DNA of 64,000 nucleotides from Lysinibacillus piscis (lineage in GTDB: Bacteria > Bacillota > Bacilli > Bacillales_A > Planococcaceae): assembly GCF_026012395.1 (NCBI RefSeq), contig NZ_BRZA01000001.1, positions 744,001 to 808,000 on the forward strand, given 5' to 3'. Both the position numbers and the translations under genes were made by a program. Every line of letters begins with the position of its first letter. The stretch's first letter is position 1. Below the pieces are notes generated by a model, which was given only the letters and a program-made list of their open reading frames with translations, was not told the origin of the DNA and made no database searches. Positions 53,343 to 63,869 of the stretch are shown here, piece by piece.

Positions 53343-54920
53343 TTATAAAAGGCTATATAATTTAATATGCTCATTTTTATCTGCAAACCAGCGCATCGCA
53401 AATTCATTTTCAAATAAGAACACTAAATTATCAAAGCGATCTTTCACAAGCATTGAACGGCTAGAAGACATGGATTCCTTCACATCTTCTTCATTTTCAA
53501 TCCAACGTGCAATTTTAGAACCGATTGGCTCCATCCTTACTTCCACATTGTACTCGTTTTTCATTCGATGCTCAAATACTTCAAATTGTAATTGTCCCAC
53601 TGCACCAAGAATAACTTCTTCTGTATGCAATGTTTTATAATACTGAATCGCGCCTTCTTGCACTAATTGTAAAATCCCTTTATGGAACTGCTTCGATTTC
53701 ATAACATTTTTCGCTGTCACACGTACAAATAACTCAGGAGTAAACTGTGGTAATTTTTCAAATTGTAATGTTTTTTTACCACCAACTACTGTATCCCCAA
53801 TTTGATATGTTCCTGTGTCGTATAAACCGATAATATCGCCTGCCACCGCTTCATCCACGGTTTCACGGTCATCTGCAAGAAATTGTGTAGATTGTGTCAC
53901 TTTAAAGGATTTACCTGTACGAGATAATGTCATATTCATCCCACGCTCAAATTTCCCTGATACAATACGCACAAAGGCAATACGGTCACGATGAGCAGGG
54001 TTCATATTTGCTTGAATTTTGAAAATAAAGCCTGAAAATTCATCATGTTCCACTGGATCAATAATTTGATCATCCTCTGTTAAACGAGGTTGTGGCGTTG
54101 GTGCAAATTTTAAATACGTTTCAAGGAATGTTTGTACCCCAAAGTTTGTTAAGGCCGAACCAAAGAATACAGGCGTTAATTCACCACGGCGAATTTTTTC
54201 CTCAGAGTATTCATTCCCTGCTTCCTCTAACAGCATAATATCATCCATTGCCTGTGAGTAATAGGATGTTACCTTCATCGGATGCTCTACTGCTAGTTCA
54301 CCATTATCATCAATTGGTAAGAATCGTTCGCCTTCTTCTGTACGGAATTGTTCGATTCGTTTATTGTAACGATCGTAAATACCTAAAAATTCTTTCCCCA
54401 TACCGATTGGCCAATTCATTGGGTACGCATGGATGCCAAGCACTTCCTCAAGCTCTTCAATCAGCTCAAGTGGCTCCTTCCCTTGACGGTCCAACTTATT
54501 AATAAATGTGAAAATAGGAATACCACGCATTTTACAAACTTTGAAAAGCTTCAATGTTTGTGCCTCAATCCCCTTTGCAGCATCGACAACCATCACCGCA
54601 CTATCCACAGCCATTAATGTACGATACGTATCTTCCGAAAAGTCTTGGTGTCCAGGTGTATCCAAAATATTGACACGTGAGCCATTATAATCGAATTGCA
54701 TCACGGAAGAAGTAACCGAAATACCACGCTGTTTCTCGATTTCCATCCAGTCAGATGTTGCAAATTTTCCTGTTTTTTTCCCTTTTACCGTCCCAGCATC
54801 GCGAATTGCGCCACCAAATAGTAAAAGTTTCTCTGTAATCGTCGTTTTCCCTGCATCAGGGTGACTAATAATCGCAAATGTACGACGCGATAATATTTCA
54901 TTTTCTAAATTAGCATTCAT
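53343..54920 (-). CDS. prfC: Peptide chain release factor 3
   Basis: A 525-residue translational GTPase that recycles RF1 and RF2 from the ribosome after termination. The GTPase motifs are [13 protein letters not shown] (G1), [12 protein letters not shown] (G2), [15 protein letters not shown] (G3) and FINKLDR (G4), followed by the two RF3 beta-barrel and C-terminal domains. Length and sequence are normal. AAAGGAGC precedes the ATG. Confidence 0.96.
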   Translation of the reverse strand: MNANLENEILSRRTFAIISHPDAGKTTITEKLLLFGGAIRDAGTVKGKKTGKFATSDWMEIEKQRGISVTSSVMQFDYNGSRVNILDTPGHQDFSEDTYRTLMAVDSAVMVVDAAKGIEAQTLKLFKVCKMRGIPIFTFINKLDRQGKEPLELIEELEEVLGIHAYPMNWPIGMGKEFLGIYDRYNKRIEQFRTEEGERFLPIDDNGELAVEHPMKVTSYYSQAMDDIMLLEEAGNEYSEEKIRRGELTPVFFGSALTNFGVQTFLETYLKFAPTPQPRLTEDDQIIDPVEHDEFSGFIFKIQANMNPAHRDRIAFVRIVSGKFERGMNMTLSRTGKSFKVTQSTQFLADDRETVDEAVAGDIIGLYDTGTYQIGDTVVGGKKTLQFEKLPQFTPELFVRVTAKNVMKSKQFHKGILQLVQEGAIQYYKTLHTEEVILGAVGQLQFEVFEHRMKNEYNVEVRMEPIGSKIARWIENEEDVKESMSSSRSMLVKDRFDNLVFLFENEFAMRWFADKNEHIKLYSLL

Positions 54921-55050
54921 GTTGTTACGCTCCTTTTTTCATACTCTCTAATCATAAAAGAAGTTCCACCATTCGTACAACCTTTTTAATAAAAGAAATT
55001 GAATAGAAAATAACCCTACTACTAATAAAGGTCTATCTCTGAATAAATAA

Positions 55051-55086
55051 AAAGACAAAAATGGCATAATTCACATTTTTGTCTTT
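55051..55086 (-). terminator. Terminator of the TetR-controlled ABC gene set
   Basis: AAAGACAAAAATG and CATTTTTGTCTTT form a perfect 13-bp stem with a ten-base loop, followed on the minus strand by TTTATTTATTC. Confidence 0.85.
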
Positions 55087-55097
55087 ACCTATCTATG

Positions 55098-55859
55098 TTA
55101 AAATCCAAGCTGCGACAGCCAACCGACAAGTCTTTCTTCCCTTGCTTTTAACTGCTCCTTCTTATACGTCCCTAAAGTGTGCTCCGCTACAATTTGCCCA
55201 TCCACCATAAAAAGTACCCGCTCTGTTTTAGCAGCTACTTTTATATCATGGGTAACAAGCATAATCGTCGTACCCGATTGATGGATGTCTGCTAAAATAT
55301 CCATCACCTCTATGGCTGCATTTGTATTCAGTGCACCTGTAGGTTCGTCAGCAAAAAGCATACGGGGATTATTCATCAATGCTCTACAAATGGCTGCCCT
55401 TTGTAGCTGACCACCCGATACTTGTGTAATCATGTGATTAGCTAGTTCCTCTATCCCCATCCCCTTCATTAACTCCAGTGCTCTTCGATTAACTGTCTGT
55501 CTATTTTCTATTTTGGCTAAATAGGCTGCTAAAATAATATTATCGAAAATCGTTAAGTTTTTTAACAAATGACTTTGCTGAAAAATAAAGCCCATTGTTT
55601 GTAACCGTAATGCTGCTAACTGCTCCTCTGTTAAAGCCGTTAACTCTTTATCTTGAAACAGTACACGGCCAGAGGTTATTTGATCCATCCCACTAACGGC
55701 ATAAAGCAATGTAGATTTTCCAGAGCCAGATGGTCCCATAATGGCGATAAACTCGCCCTCTTTAATGGCTAGCTCGATATTTTTCAACACATGTTGCTGT
55801 GTTTCCCCCATTTTATACACTTTATTGACATGCTGTGCACTCACAATTGTTGTCATCAT
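55098..55859 (-). CDS. ABC transporter ATPase, MacB/LolD-like
   Basis: A 253-residue ATPase with Walker A GPSGSGKST, signature VSGGQLQRAAICRAL, Walker B MLFADEPTGALN and switch LVTHDIKVAA. This is the type that pairs with FtsX-like permeases. It begins inside the stop of the permease gene (four-base overlap). The first two codons are both ATG, and the second lies at a better distance from GGGGGAG. It completes the MFS-permease-ATPase set under TetR control. Confidence 0.93.
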   Translation of the reverse strand: MMTTIVSAQHVNKVYKMGETQQHVLKNIELAIKEGEFIAIMGPSGSGKSTLLYAVSGMDQITSGRVLFQDKELTALTEEQLAALRLQTMGFIFQQSHLLKNLTIFDNIILAAYLAKIENRQTVNRRALELMKGMGIEELANHMITQVSGGQLQRAAICRALMNNPRMLFADEPTGALNTNAAIEVMDILADIHQSGTTIMLVTHDIKVAAKTERVLFMVDGQIVAEHTLGTYKKEQLKAREERLVGWLSQLGF

Positions 55860-58198
55860 TCTCCCCCTAACTTCATCAACATTTTTTGTTGCTTAAGTCC
55901 TTTACTACTTAACCATACAGCTATTAGCACAATGCTTAGTAATAACAATGGACAAATCAAGTAAGACATATATGGATGGGTTAGTAACGCTATATTAGGT
56001 GCGCCCATAATAGCACCTAATTGACGAAGCAGCACTTGCCCTATTGTTTGAGCAAGTATCATCCCACTAACAATGGCTAATAGCACAACACAGACAATAC
56101 GAATTGTATATTGTAGGCGTAGTATCTGCACAGTAAATCCTAGACTGCGCATAATAGCAATTTGTGTAGCCTCTTTAGCTAACAGCATTTTCATAAACAT
56201 CATGGTCATTAAGCTGGCGATAGCAAGTGCGAGCACTATTGCAAATTTAGTCACGAGCTGTAACTGTGCAATGGTTGTACCAAAGGTTTGAGCAAGATAA
56301 TGTGCTACATCAGTCACTTTCGCTGGATAGAATGCATCCCTATATGCCTCTAATTTATCATCAAGTATGATACTCTGTTTCATATCCACATTCACCGTGT
56401 ACCAAAGAATATTAGTTGGTGGAACATCAAGATAAGCCTTTGCTGTTTTACCACCATTTGTCATATCTTGATAAATGCCCGAAATAGTCAATCGATGCTT
56501 TTGGTGATTAATCAAAAGTACTATATCATCACCAATATCTTTTTCTAATTCCTTTGCCTTTAAAACCGACAGCGCTATATCTCCTAATTGCTTGGGCGCT
56601 TTTCCTTTCAAATAGCTGAGTGGAAAAATTGAAAAGTCACCCGTCTCTACATGAATGCTGTCATATTTACCATCCTGAAGCTCAACCTTATAGCCACTTG
56701 TTATAAAGGATGCATATTTGACAATATCAGGATCAGTCCTTAACGTTTCTTGCATGTGCAGAAAGCGCTGTTCAATATCCACTGTTTGCTGTAAATCAAT
56801 ACGAATTTGACTATGCCCTGCTCCCATATAAGTAATAAAGCTTGGTGATTGTATCGTATACAGGAAATTGACTGGTACAATCATCATAAATAAACACATC
56901 ATATAAACAATCCCGATAACACTATACATATTCAATCTTGCCCAAATATCCTTTATCCCCAAAAACACATGTATATTTACTTTTTTACTACGATGCAGCA
57001 ATAGTCCCTTTTTGCTTGAAGATTTTTCTGTTAAATGGCCTGTACGCAAAGCCTCTACAGTAGAAATATGCTGATATTTTCGTAAAATAAGCTGACAATA
57101 ACCAATAATCAACAAGGCAATAACAAATACGCCAGCACATGGGATGATATAGTGCCATACAGACTGTTTCCCCACCCCCATATATAGTGCTATATTTTTG
57201 GTCAATAATGGACTGATGAATAAAGCCAAAACATACCCAGCTGTACTCGCTGTAAATGCAAGGGCTATATATTTGGTTAAATAAAGCTTTTGAATCTGTT
57301 TACGAGGAATACCTATTGCCTTCATTACAGCTATTTCTCGTGCATCTTCCTCTAATGCTGCCATCATTATAAAGCGTATACATAGCAAGGCAATAAATAT
57401 CAATAAAGCGCTGATTAACATAATAACAAAAGCTATCAGCCCTTCTGTAGCCGCATTTAACACCTTATATAGCGTATAAGTAATCGTTGGACCCTGCTGT
57501 GGTAAATCCATAGATTGATACATTTGTTCAAACTCATGTAGTTGCGCTGTATCCTTCAATAAAAATTCCAACAAATATTCACTTTGCCCCATATGAGCTT
57601 TAATCATTTGCCAGTCCATGTCATTGACTACAAAACGCTTTGAGCTAACGAGAGAAGGGTTCATTTGTGCATCACGTATAAAGGTTGAGATGGTAAACGC
57701 CATTTCAAACTCATCAGTTGCCAGCCAAATTTGATCGCCAATATGCAAATCATATTTCTTCATATAATAAAGTGGTACACCAATTTCTCCCGAAGCCATT
57801 TCTACCTTTTCATTGTGCAAATTTAATAAGAAATCGAAAGACTGATTTTGTTTAACAAAACTCACGTCCATCACACTATTGTGGTCAATTTGTTGCCGAT
57901 TTTTCAAAAATAAAGTTGTTTGATCAATGTTAAGCATCTCCACCGTTTGTTGTGCCTGAATAAGTGGCTGCTTTTTCGTAAAATCGTCAAGTCGTTGCTG
58001 ATCAATAGAACCTGCATGCATCTGGACAAAATGTGGTACTTTCGCTTGCTGAAACAAACGGTCTACAGATGCCCATACATCCACCACCATGCTCATGGCA
58101 CTAGCCATTAATAATGAGGACAATGTTATAAATGTCAATAAAGTAAAGGTAATGGTCTTATTGCGAAGAACATCTCTTTTCAACATATGCCCAATCAT
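55856..58198 (-). CDS. FtsX-like ABC transporter permease
   Basis: A 780-residue permease with an N-terminal membrane segment and a large extracellular domain (about 40-240). Clusters of membrane segments near 255-365 and 415-440 follow. A second extracellular domain and a final cluster of segments (about 660-780) complete two FtsX units in one chain. Cytoplasmic turns read EIAVMKAIGIPRKQI and QIAIMRSLGFTVQIL. The ATG at 58198 overlaps the MFS stop (ATGA) and follows GGGAGGG. It exports or extracts a lipid, peptide or drug of unknown kind. Confidence 0.9.
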   Translation of the reverse strand: MIGHMLKRDVLRNKTITFTLLTFITLSSLLMASAMSMVVDVWASVDRLFQQAKVPHFVQMHAGSIDQQRLDDFTKKQPLIQAQQTVEMLNIDQTTLFLKNRQQIDHNSVMDVSFVKQNQSFDFLLNLHNEKVEMASGEIGVPLYYMKKYDLHIGDQIWLATDEFEMAFTISTFIRDAQMNPSLVSSKRFVVNDMDWQMIKAHMGQSEYLLEFLLKDTAQLHEFEQMYQSMDLPQQGPTITYTLYKVLNAATEGLIAFVIMLISALLIFIALLCIRFIMMAALEEDAREIAVMKAIGIPRKQIQKLYLTKYIALAFTASTAGYVLALFISPLLTKNIALYMGVGKQSVWHYIIPCAGVFVIALLIIGYCQLILRKYQHISTVEALRTGHLTEKSSSKKGLLLHRSKKVNIHVFLGIKDIWARLNMYSVIGIVYMMCLFMMIVPVNFLYTIQSPSFITYMGAGHSQIRIDLQQTVDIEQRFLHMQETLRTDPDIVKYASFITSGYKVELQDGKYDSIHVETGDFSIFPLSYLKGKAPKQLGDIALSVLKAKELEKDIGDDIVLLINHQKHRLTISGIYQDMTNGGKTAKAYLDVPPTNILWYTVNVDMKQSIILDDKLEAYRDAFYPAKVTDVAHYLAQTFGTTIAQLQLVTKFAIVLALAIASLMTMMFMKMLLAKEATQIAIMRSLGFTVQILRLQYTIRIVCVVLLAIVSGMILAQTIGQVLLRQLGAIMGAPNIALLTHPYMSYLICPLLLLSIVLIAVWLSSKGLKQQKMLMKLGGE

Positions 58199-59433
58199 TT
58201 TACAAGCCCTCCCTCTGCATATCTCCATATTTTCTTCATGGCAATGGCAAGTAGAACAAGCAACAGACCAATGATTAAAATAGGAATAGATACTGTATCA
58301 TTAAATTTTGCAAATAATAGACCATATAAAATCTGCCCTATTGGTGCTACACATTGTGAAACCATCATAATAATTGCCATCACTTTTCCTAGATATATAT
58401 TCGGTGTCTCTTTTTGCACAAGTGTCATGACATAGATAGAAAGGATCGTCAAAATAATGGCAATACATAAGGCACTTACCACTAATAGAACATAGGAGGA
58501 ATAAAAGCCGCTCTCTAGCATCAATGGCTGTAACGATAGCCCCATTGGAATCGTACATATAGCTGCTACTAGTAGCCAATAATATAATTTATGAATAGCA
58601 AGTTTTTTCGCAAAGATGCCCATTGATAAAGCACCTAAAATAGTAGCAAAATCAATCAGCCCCATCCCAACGCCATACAATGTTTCACTGCTTTGCATCG
58701 TCATGCGTAGAACAATCGGTATACCTACAATAAATAATGGTGTTAAAAATAAATTCAATAATGCGGCAAACACCATACATTGTAAAATAAAAGATTGCTT
58801 TACCACATAGTGAAAGCCTTCCTTCATATCATTAATAAGTGTTGGTAGCATATGCCTGCTCTGTTGACGCTGTACAAATGGTATATACAGAAATAGCTCC
58901 AGTACAGCTGACAGTAAAAAGAAAATCCCACTTACTAATACAAGTATTTTCAAGCCAAGTATCCCATATACTATCCCTCCTAATATTGGAGCTGCTGTAT
59001 TGGATAATGCTTGGATGCCATTGACAATACCATTTGCCTGCTCCAGTTTCTTTTCTTCTACAAGTAATGGAATACTAGCTAATACAGTCGGCGCATACAA
59101 CGTGCTTAAAATAGCAAGCAAGATCATCACAATAGTAATTAAAAAAATTGAGCTATGATTTATTAGCAATGCCGTATAAAAAGTAAAAACGACGATACTG
59201 CTCAGAAAATCAAACACAACCATTAAATTGCGCCGATTAAAACGATCTGCTAATGCTCCACCAAATGGCGCAAGCAAAACAGGCACACTTGATATAGCGA
59301 GTAGCAATGCAAACAGATCTGCCCGTCCTGTCTCATCTAATACATACAGTGATAAGGCAAAGCGTAGAAGAGCTGCTCCTAAAACAGAAATAATTTGACC
59401 AATCACCATAATAACAAAGTTTTTATTCGCCAA
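58195..59433 (-). CDS. MFS efflux transporter (macrolide-efflux type)
   Basis: A 412-residue major facilitator protein with about twelve hydrophobic segments and the loop motif FGGALADRFNRRNLMVV, typical of the MFS_3/MefA-like group. The TTG at 59433 lies seven bases after GGAGGGGTG and just downstream of a TetR-type operator. The longer frame to 59523 would cross the operator and is not used. It is the first gene of a three-gene export set divided between MFS and ABC types. Confidence 0.87.
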   Translation of the reverse strand: MANKNFVIMVIGQIISVLGAALLRFALSLYVLDETGRADLFALLLAISSVPVLLAPFGGALADRFNRRNLMVVFDFLSSIVVFTFYTALLINHSSIFLITIVMILLAILSTLYAPTVLASIPLLVEEKKLEQANGIVNGIQALSNTAAPILGGIVYGILGLKILVLVSGIFFLLSAVLELFLYIPFVQRQQSRHMLPTLINDMKEGFHYVVKQSFILQCMVFAALLNLFLTPLFIVGIPIVLRMTMQSSETLYGVGMGLIDFATILGALSMGIFAKKLAIHKLYYWLLVAAICTIPMGLSLQPLMLESGFYSSYVLLVVSALCIAIILTILSIYVMTLVQKETPNIYLGKVMAIIMMVSQCVAPIGQILYGLLFAKFNDTVSIPILIIGLLLVLLAIAMKKIWRYAEGGLVK

Positions 59434-59454
59434 TTTTCTACACCCCTCCAAACA

Positions 59455-59469
59455 GACCGACCGTCGGTC
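59455..59469. promoter_or_regulatory. TetR-type operator before the MFS/ABC export genes
   Basis: GACCGACCGTCGGTC is a perfect palindrome of two seven-base arms around one base, placed directly before the ribosome site of the MFS gene. An almost identical site lies before the TetR gene. Confidence 0.8.
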
Positions 59470-59530
59470 ATTAAATGATGAAAATAGAAGTAGAGATATT
59501 TGCTCTATACCTCTACAATCCATCCTACTT

Positions 59531-60166
59531 TTATTGCCCTTTTACTAATAGTTGAAGCAGATAAGCAAAGCTATCCTTTTTAGCCCCTAAAACCTTCTCC
59601 ATCATGCTAATAAATGCTTGTGCTTTTTGTAGTGTTTCCTGCGGCTGCCATTGAAACAAGCCTTCATCAAAAATAATTTGTGAGGAGGCAATTAAAAACT
59701 CCACCGTTTCCTGAGGATAGGCTGTTTCAAAAATTCCTTCCTCAATCCCCTGCTGTATCACTTCAGTCAAAATGGGTGTGAGGTGGATAATTGCTTGAAC
59801 AAGCCCTTTTTGATGCATTTCCGCATTATTAGGCTGATGAAATTGCTCAATCCATTGCTCCTTGCGCTCACCCGCTTTCGGTGCTTGTGCCATTAATATT
59901 TGCTGTATCTTTTCAATTGCAGGGATATCAGGATTGGCAGCAATATTTTGTGCTATTGCCACATCCTGTTGCACAATGCGCATAATAATAGCATCCATCA
60001 CTTCTTCTTTTGACTTAAAATAATGATAAAATGTCCCTTTTGCTATACCGATTTCCTGTAAAATATCATTGATCGTAGCTTTGGTATATCCCTTTGTCAA
60101 AAAAAGCCTCTCTGCTGTATCTAAAATTTCATTTCTGCGCTCTTCATGCTCTTTTACAGTTCTCAT
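59531..60166 (-). CDS. TetR-family transcriptional regulator
   Basis: A 211-residue regulator. The N-terminal DNA-binding domain has the TetR hallmark ILDTAERLFLTKGYTKATINDILQEIGIAKGTFYHYFKSKEEV, here split over about residues 14-57. The rest is a helical ligand-binding domain. The ATG at 60166 follows AAGAAGGG. It is encoded upstream of, and on the same strand as, the MFS/ABC set, with GACCGACNGTCGGTY operators before itself and before that set. It presumably represses both until a toxic ligand binds. Confidence 0.92.
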   Translation of the reverse strand: MRTVKEHEERRNEILDTAERLFLTKGYTKATINDILQEIGIAKGTFYHYFKSKEEVMDAIIMRIVQQDVAIAQNIAANPDIPAIEKIQQILMAQAPKAGERKEQWIEQFHQPNNAEMHQKGLVQAIIHLTPILTEVIQQGIEEGIFETAYPQETVEFLIASSQIIFDEGLFQWQPQETLQKAQAFISMMEKVLGAKKDSFAYLLQLLVKGQ

Positions 60167-60186
60167 AGCAAACAACCCTTCTTTCA

Positions 60187-60201
60187 GACCGACTGTCGGT
60201 T
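60187..60201. promoter_or_regulatory. TetR-type operator before the tetR gene
   Basis: GACCGACTGTCGGTT matches the operator at 59455 in 13 of 15 positions and lies 20 bases before the TetR start, consistent with autoregulation. Confidence 0.8.
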
Positions 60202-60323
60202 TAGTAAAGTATATGCTATTTTTATCAAAAAAGAAACCACTTTTCTGAAAATTATTTCTTTCATTCGAAATCCCTATGATTTAATACAATCTAACTTTCA
60301 AAACCAATACTACTGAAGATATA

Positions 60324-61112
60324 TCATTTTGCACCCGCTGCTTCTAACAATCGCACAATATTTATATAGCCTTTCTTTTTAGCATGCTGCAATGGTGTTA
60401 CCCCTCTCGCATCCGCTTTATTTGGATCCGCTCCATATACTAATAGTTCCTTTACAATTGCTTGCTGTACTTGATCGCCATCACTTAATACAATCGCTTC
60501 TAAAAGAGCTGTCCAACCAGAGTTATTCATATGATCGATTGCCGTTCTACCATCCGCTAATAGCAATTGGACATTTTCTAAATGCCCCTTCTCAGCAGCT
60601 GGAATTAAGCCTGTCCCACCAAAACGATTTAAAATAGCCGTATCGATATCATATGCCAGCATAAATTTTAAAATTTCTGTCCTACCTTCAGCACTTGCGT
60701 AGAGAAATGGGCTATCTTGCTTTTTGTCTTGTATATTGACATTTGCTCCATGTTCAATCAGCAGTTTAGCTAGCTCAACATAATTTAAATGCGTAGCTAT
60801 TAATAAGGCTGTTTCACCTTTATCATTCTGAATATCTATATTAATGGTCTGCTGAACAAGCTGTTTTACTTTTTCTATATTATTAGCTGCTACTGCGTCT
60901 AAAATTTCCGTCGTTTGAATTAGTTCTTCCTTTTTCACATCTGTTATCACTTCTGTGTAGTTATCCTGTATATGCTCTTGATTGACTTCCTCTATAGCTT
61001 CAATTTGTTTTGTTTGTTCATCCACTGTATGGCTTATATCTTCAATGCCTGTATTGGAGCACGCTGTCAACAGCATTCCTATACTCAACAAGCTTAGTAA
61101 TGTTTTATACAT
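60324..61112 (-). CDS. Ankyrin-repeat lipoprotein
   Basis: A 262-residue lipoprotein with a signal peptide and lipobox LTAC (about residue 18). A charged linker (about 20-70) precedes four to five ankyrin repeats, seen as ALLIATHLNYVELAKLLIEHGANVN, SAEGRTEILKFML, AEKGHLENVQLLL and ARGVTPLQHAKKKGYINIVRLL, each part of a 33-residue unit. The ATG at 61112 follows GTGGAGGGA. An extracellular, membrane-anchored ankyrin protein should bind another protein on the cell surface; the partner is unknown. Confidence 0.9.
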   Translation of the reverse strand: MYKTLLSLLSIGMLLTACSNTGIEDISHTVDEQTKQIEAIEEVNQEHIQDNYTEVITDVKKEELIQTTEILDAVAANNIEKVKQLVQQTINIDIQNDKGETALLIATHLNYVELAKLLIEHGANVNIQDKKQDSPFLYASAEGRTEILKFMLAYDIDTAILNRFGGTGLIPAAEKGHLENVQLLLADGRTAIDHMNNSGWTALLEAIVLSDGDQVQQAIVKELLVYGADPNKADARGVTPLQHAKKKGYINIVRLLEAAGAK

Positions 61113-61367
61113 TGAAATTCCCTCCACTTAACCTTAATGGCCTTCATCTTTAGCTACATCTAGCCTAACGAAAATATATAAACGCCAGCTAAAGAGAAGC
61201 TTAAAAAATATTAAATTCATCTTAAAATTTTACATACTAACATTTATTACTTTTATTGACGCCAAATCGTTAGCTGTGTAATTTTAAAATACGATTTCAC
61301 ATTCAGTTCATAAAGGCATGCTATAGTCATAAGCATAGAAAATACGATTGCAGGGGGAACATTAATA

Positions 61368-63122
61368 ATGTCAACATCAACCAAACAACCAGCAAACCTA
61401 AAAGATTGGCGACGCTTTGTTCAATTAATTAAACAAGCAGAACCACCTATTTGGTTATTAGTTATTGCCTTAGTGATGAGCTTAACAACAACAGGCGTAG
61501 GCTTTATCGTACCATTATTTACAAAAAAACTAGTGGATGGCTTTTCACTAGAATCACTTGATTATTGGCAAATTATCGCCTTAGGAGTTGCCTTTATCGC
61601 CCAAGCTATTGCTAGTGGGTTATCCATTTACTACTTGAATCGTGTAGGTCATCAAGTTGTAGCTAAATTACGTGACCAGCTATGGCGAAAGCTACTACAC
61701 CTGCCAATCCCTTATTATGATGAAAATGATACGGGCGAAACATTAAGCCGTGTAACAAATGATACAGCGGTTGTGAAAGAACTGATTACCGAGCATCTTG
61801 CTAACTGTTTATCAGGTGTTATTTCCATTATTGGCTCTATTATTATTTTGTTAGTTTTAGATTGGAAAATGACTTTAGTGATGCTCATTGCTGTCCCATT
61901 AGCAATGGTCATTTTAATGCTGCTTGGTAGAAAAATGTTTGTTATTTCAAAGGGAATGCAGGATGAAACAGCCAAATTCACTTCTATCCTCAATCAAGTA
62001 TTACCTGAAACACGTTTAGTAAAGGCTTCTAATGCAGAAGCAATTGAATATGAGCGTGGCAAAAAAGGTATTAACAATCTTTTTACATTTGGTTTAAAAG
62101 AAGCAAAAATCCATGCACTTATTTCCCCACTGGTTTCGTTTGTATTAATGTCTGTGCTCGTTGCCATTATTGGCTATGGTGGGGTACGTGTATCGTCAGG
62201 AGAGCTTACAGCTGGCGATATGGTAGCGTTTATTTTATATTTAATCCAAATCATTATGCCAATGACACAGTTAACTATGTTCTTTACACAGCTTCAAAAA
62301 GCGATGGGTGCTACAGAGCGTATTAGCACATTACTTGAATATGAGGTAGAACATATTGATGAAGGGATAACACTGGAAAAAATTGACCAACCGATTTATG
62401 TGAAAAATGTCGATTTTGCTTATGATGAAGAGCCCATTTTATCTGATATTAATTTCACAATTGAACCTGGGAAAGTCACAGCGATTGTTGGACCAAGTGG
62501 TGGTGGGAAAACAACGACATTCTCTTTATTAGAACGTTTTTATCAACCAACTAACGGTAGTATTACACTAGGTGATACACCAATTGACACCTTCTCTCTG
62601 CACTCTTGGCGAAGTCAAATCGGCTATGTAGCACAGGAAAGCGCCCTATTATCGGGAACAATTCGAGAAAATATATGCTATGGTATTGAACGAACAGTAT
62701 CAGATGAGGAGCTTGAAATGGTTGCTAAAATGGCTTATGCTGATCAATTTATCAACGAACTGCCAGATAAATTTGATACAACAGTAGGTGAACGAGGTAT
62801 CAAATTGTCTGGTGGGCAACGTCAACGCATTTCCATTGCACGCGCTTTATTGCGTAATCCACAAATGTTAATGTTAGATGAAGCAACATCCAGCCTTGAT
62901 AGTAAATCAGAAATTTACGTGCAAAAAGCATTAGATAATTTAATGCAAGGTCGTACAACACTTGTCATTGCACACCGCCTCTCTACCGTTGTTGATGCAG
63001 ACCAAATTCTTTTTGTAGAAAAGGGTCATATTACAGGCTGTGGCACACATGAAACGCTTTTTGAAACGCATGAGATGTACCGTGAATTTGCGAAACAGCA
63101 GCTACGAATTAAAGAAGTATAA
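61368..63122 (+). CDS. bmrA: Multidrug ABC transporter BmrA (half transporter)
   Basis: A 584-residue exporter with six membrane segments (about 25-310) fused to an ATPase domain. It has Walker [11 protein letters not shown]-loop region [17 protein letters not shown], signature LSGGQRQR, Walker [13 protein letters not shown] and switch AHRLSTV. It works as a homodimer pumping amphipathic drugs and is strongly like B. subtilis BmrA (YvcC). GGGGGAAC precedes the ATG. A two-component system follows 70 bases downstream. Confidence 0.92.
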   Translation: MSTSTKQPANLKDWRRFVQLIKQAEPPIWLLVIALVMSLTTTGVGFIVPLFTKKLVDGFSLESLDYWQIIALGVAFIAQAIASGLSIYYLNRVGHQVVAKLRDQLWRKLLHLPIPYYDENDTGETLSRVTNDTAVVKELITEHLANCLSGVISIIGSIIILLVLDWKMTLVMLIAVPLAMVILMLLGRKMFVISKGMQDETAKFTSILNQVLPETRLVKASNAEAIEYERGKKGINNLFTFGLKEAKIHALISPLVSFVLMSVLVAIIGYGGVRVSSGELTAGDMVAFILYLIQIIMPMTQLTMFFTQLQKAMGATERISTLLEYEVEHIDEGITLEKIDQPIYVKNVDFAYDEEPILSDINFTIEPGKVTAIVGPSGGGKTTTFSLLERFYQPTNGSITLGDTPIDTFSLHSWRSQIGYVAQESALLSGTIRENICYGIERTVSDEELEMVAKMAYADQFINELPDKFDTTVGERGIKLSGGQRQRISIARALLRNPQMLMLDEATSSLDSKSEIYVQKALDNLMQGRTTLVIAHRLSTVVDADQILFVEKGHITGCGTHETLFETHEMYREFAKQQLRIKEV

Positions 63123-63191
63123 ATAAAGGCTTATGCGGGGCGTTGTTAAATTCTCTGCATTATCTCTTTTTAGAAGAAAGGATGAATCGTC

Positions 63192-63869
63192 ATGGCCAAG
63201 GTTTTAATTGTAGATGATGATGCACATATTCGAGAATTAGTAAAAATTTTTTTACAAAATGAAGGTTTAGACACAATAGAAGCGATAGATGGCGTGGATG
63301 CACTAGATAAATTGGCTACAGATAAGGTCGATATGGTCATTTTAGACATTATGATGCCACGAATGGACGGTTGGACTTTATGTGAAGAGATTCGTTCCTT
63401 TTATGATAATCTCCCTATTCTCATGCTAACCGCTAAGGGGGAAACATCTCAAAAGGTGAAAGGTTTTCATTTAGGTACGGATGATTATTTAGTAAAGCCC
63501 TTTGAGCCAGCAGAATTAGTCGTCCGTGTGAAATCATTATTGAAAAGATATCATATTGCACAGTCACAGCTAGTGGAAGTAGGACAAGTTCAGCTCAATC
63601 GTCATACACATGAAGTCATTTTTCATGGTCAGCTCCTTACATTACGTTTGAAGGAATTTGAGCTTTTATTTACATTAGCAAGCTATGCTGGTAAAACATT
63701 TACGCGTGAGCAATTAATTGAGGATATTTGGGGCTATGATTATGAAGGGGACGAGCGTACAATTGATGTGCATATTAAACGGTTGCGTGAGCGCTTCCCA
63801 GCAGAGGAAAGTGGCTTTCATATTACAACGATTCGTGGCTTAGGCTATCGCTTGGAAGTCGACGTATGA
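63192..63869 (+). CDS. OmpR-family response regulator
   Basis: A 225-residue regulator with a receiver domain (1-120: DDDAHIR acidic pocket, phospho-acceptor Asp in VILDIMMPRMDGW, Lys in YLVKPF) and a winged-helix DNA-binding domain (about 128-224: RLKEFELLFTLASYAGKTFTREQLIEDIWG, TIDVHIKRLRERF). AAAGGATG precedes the ATG. The following kinase gene overlaps its stop (ATGA). It may control the adjacent bmrA. Confidence 0.94.
   Translation: MAKVLIVDDDAHIRELVKIFLQNEGLDTIEAIDGVDALDKLATDKVDMVILDIMMPRMDGWTLCEEIRSFYDNLPILMLTAKGETSQKVKGFHLGTDDYLVKPFEPAELVVRVKSLLKRYHIAQSQLVEVGQVQLNRHTHEVIFHGQLLTLRLKEFELLFTLASYAGKTFTREQLIEDIWGYDYEGDERTIDVHIKRLRERFPAEESGFHITTIRGLGYRLEVDV

Noticed and set aside
55098-55859. 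Bacitracin-type (BceAB) transporter
   Set aside because: The permease has two FtsX units with two large external domains, and no BceS/BceR-type two-component genes are adjacent; a general MacB/LolD-like call is safer.
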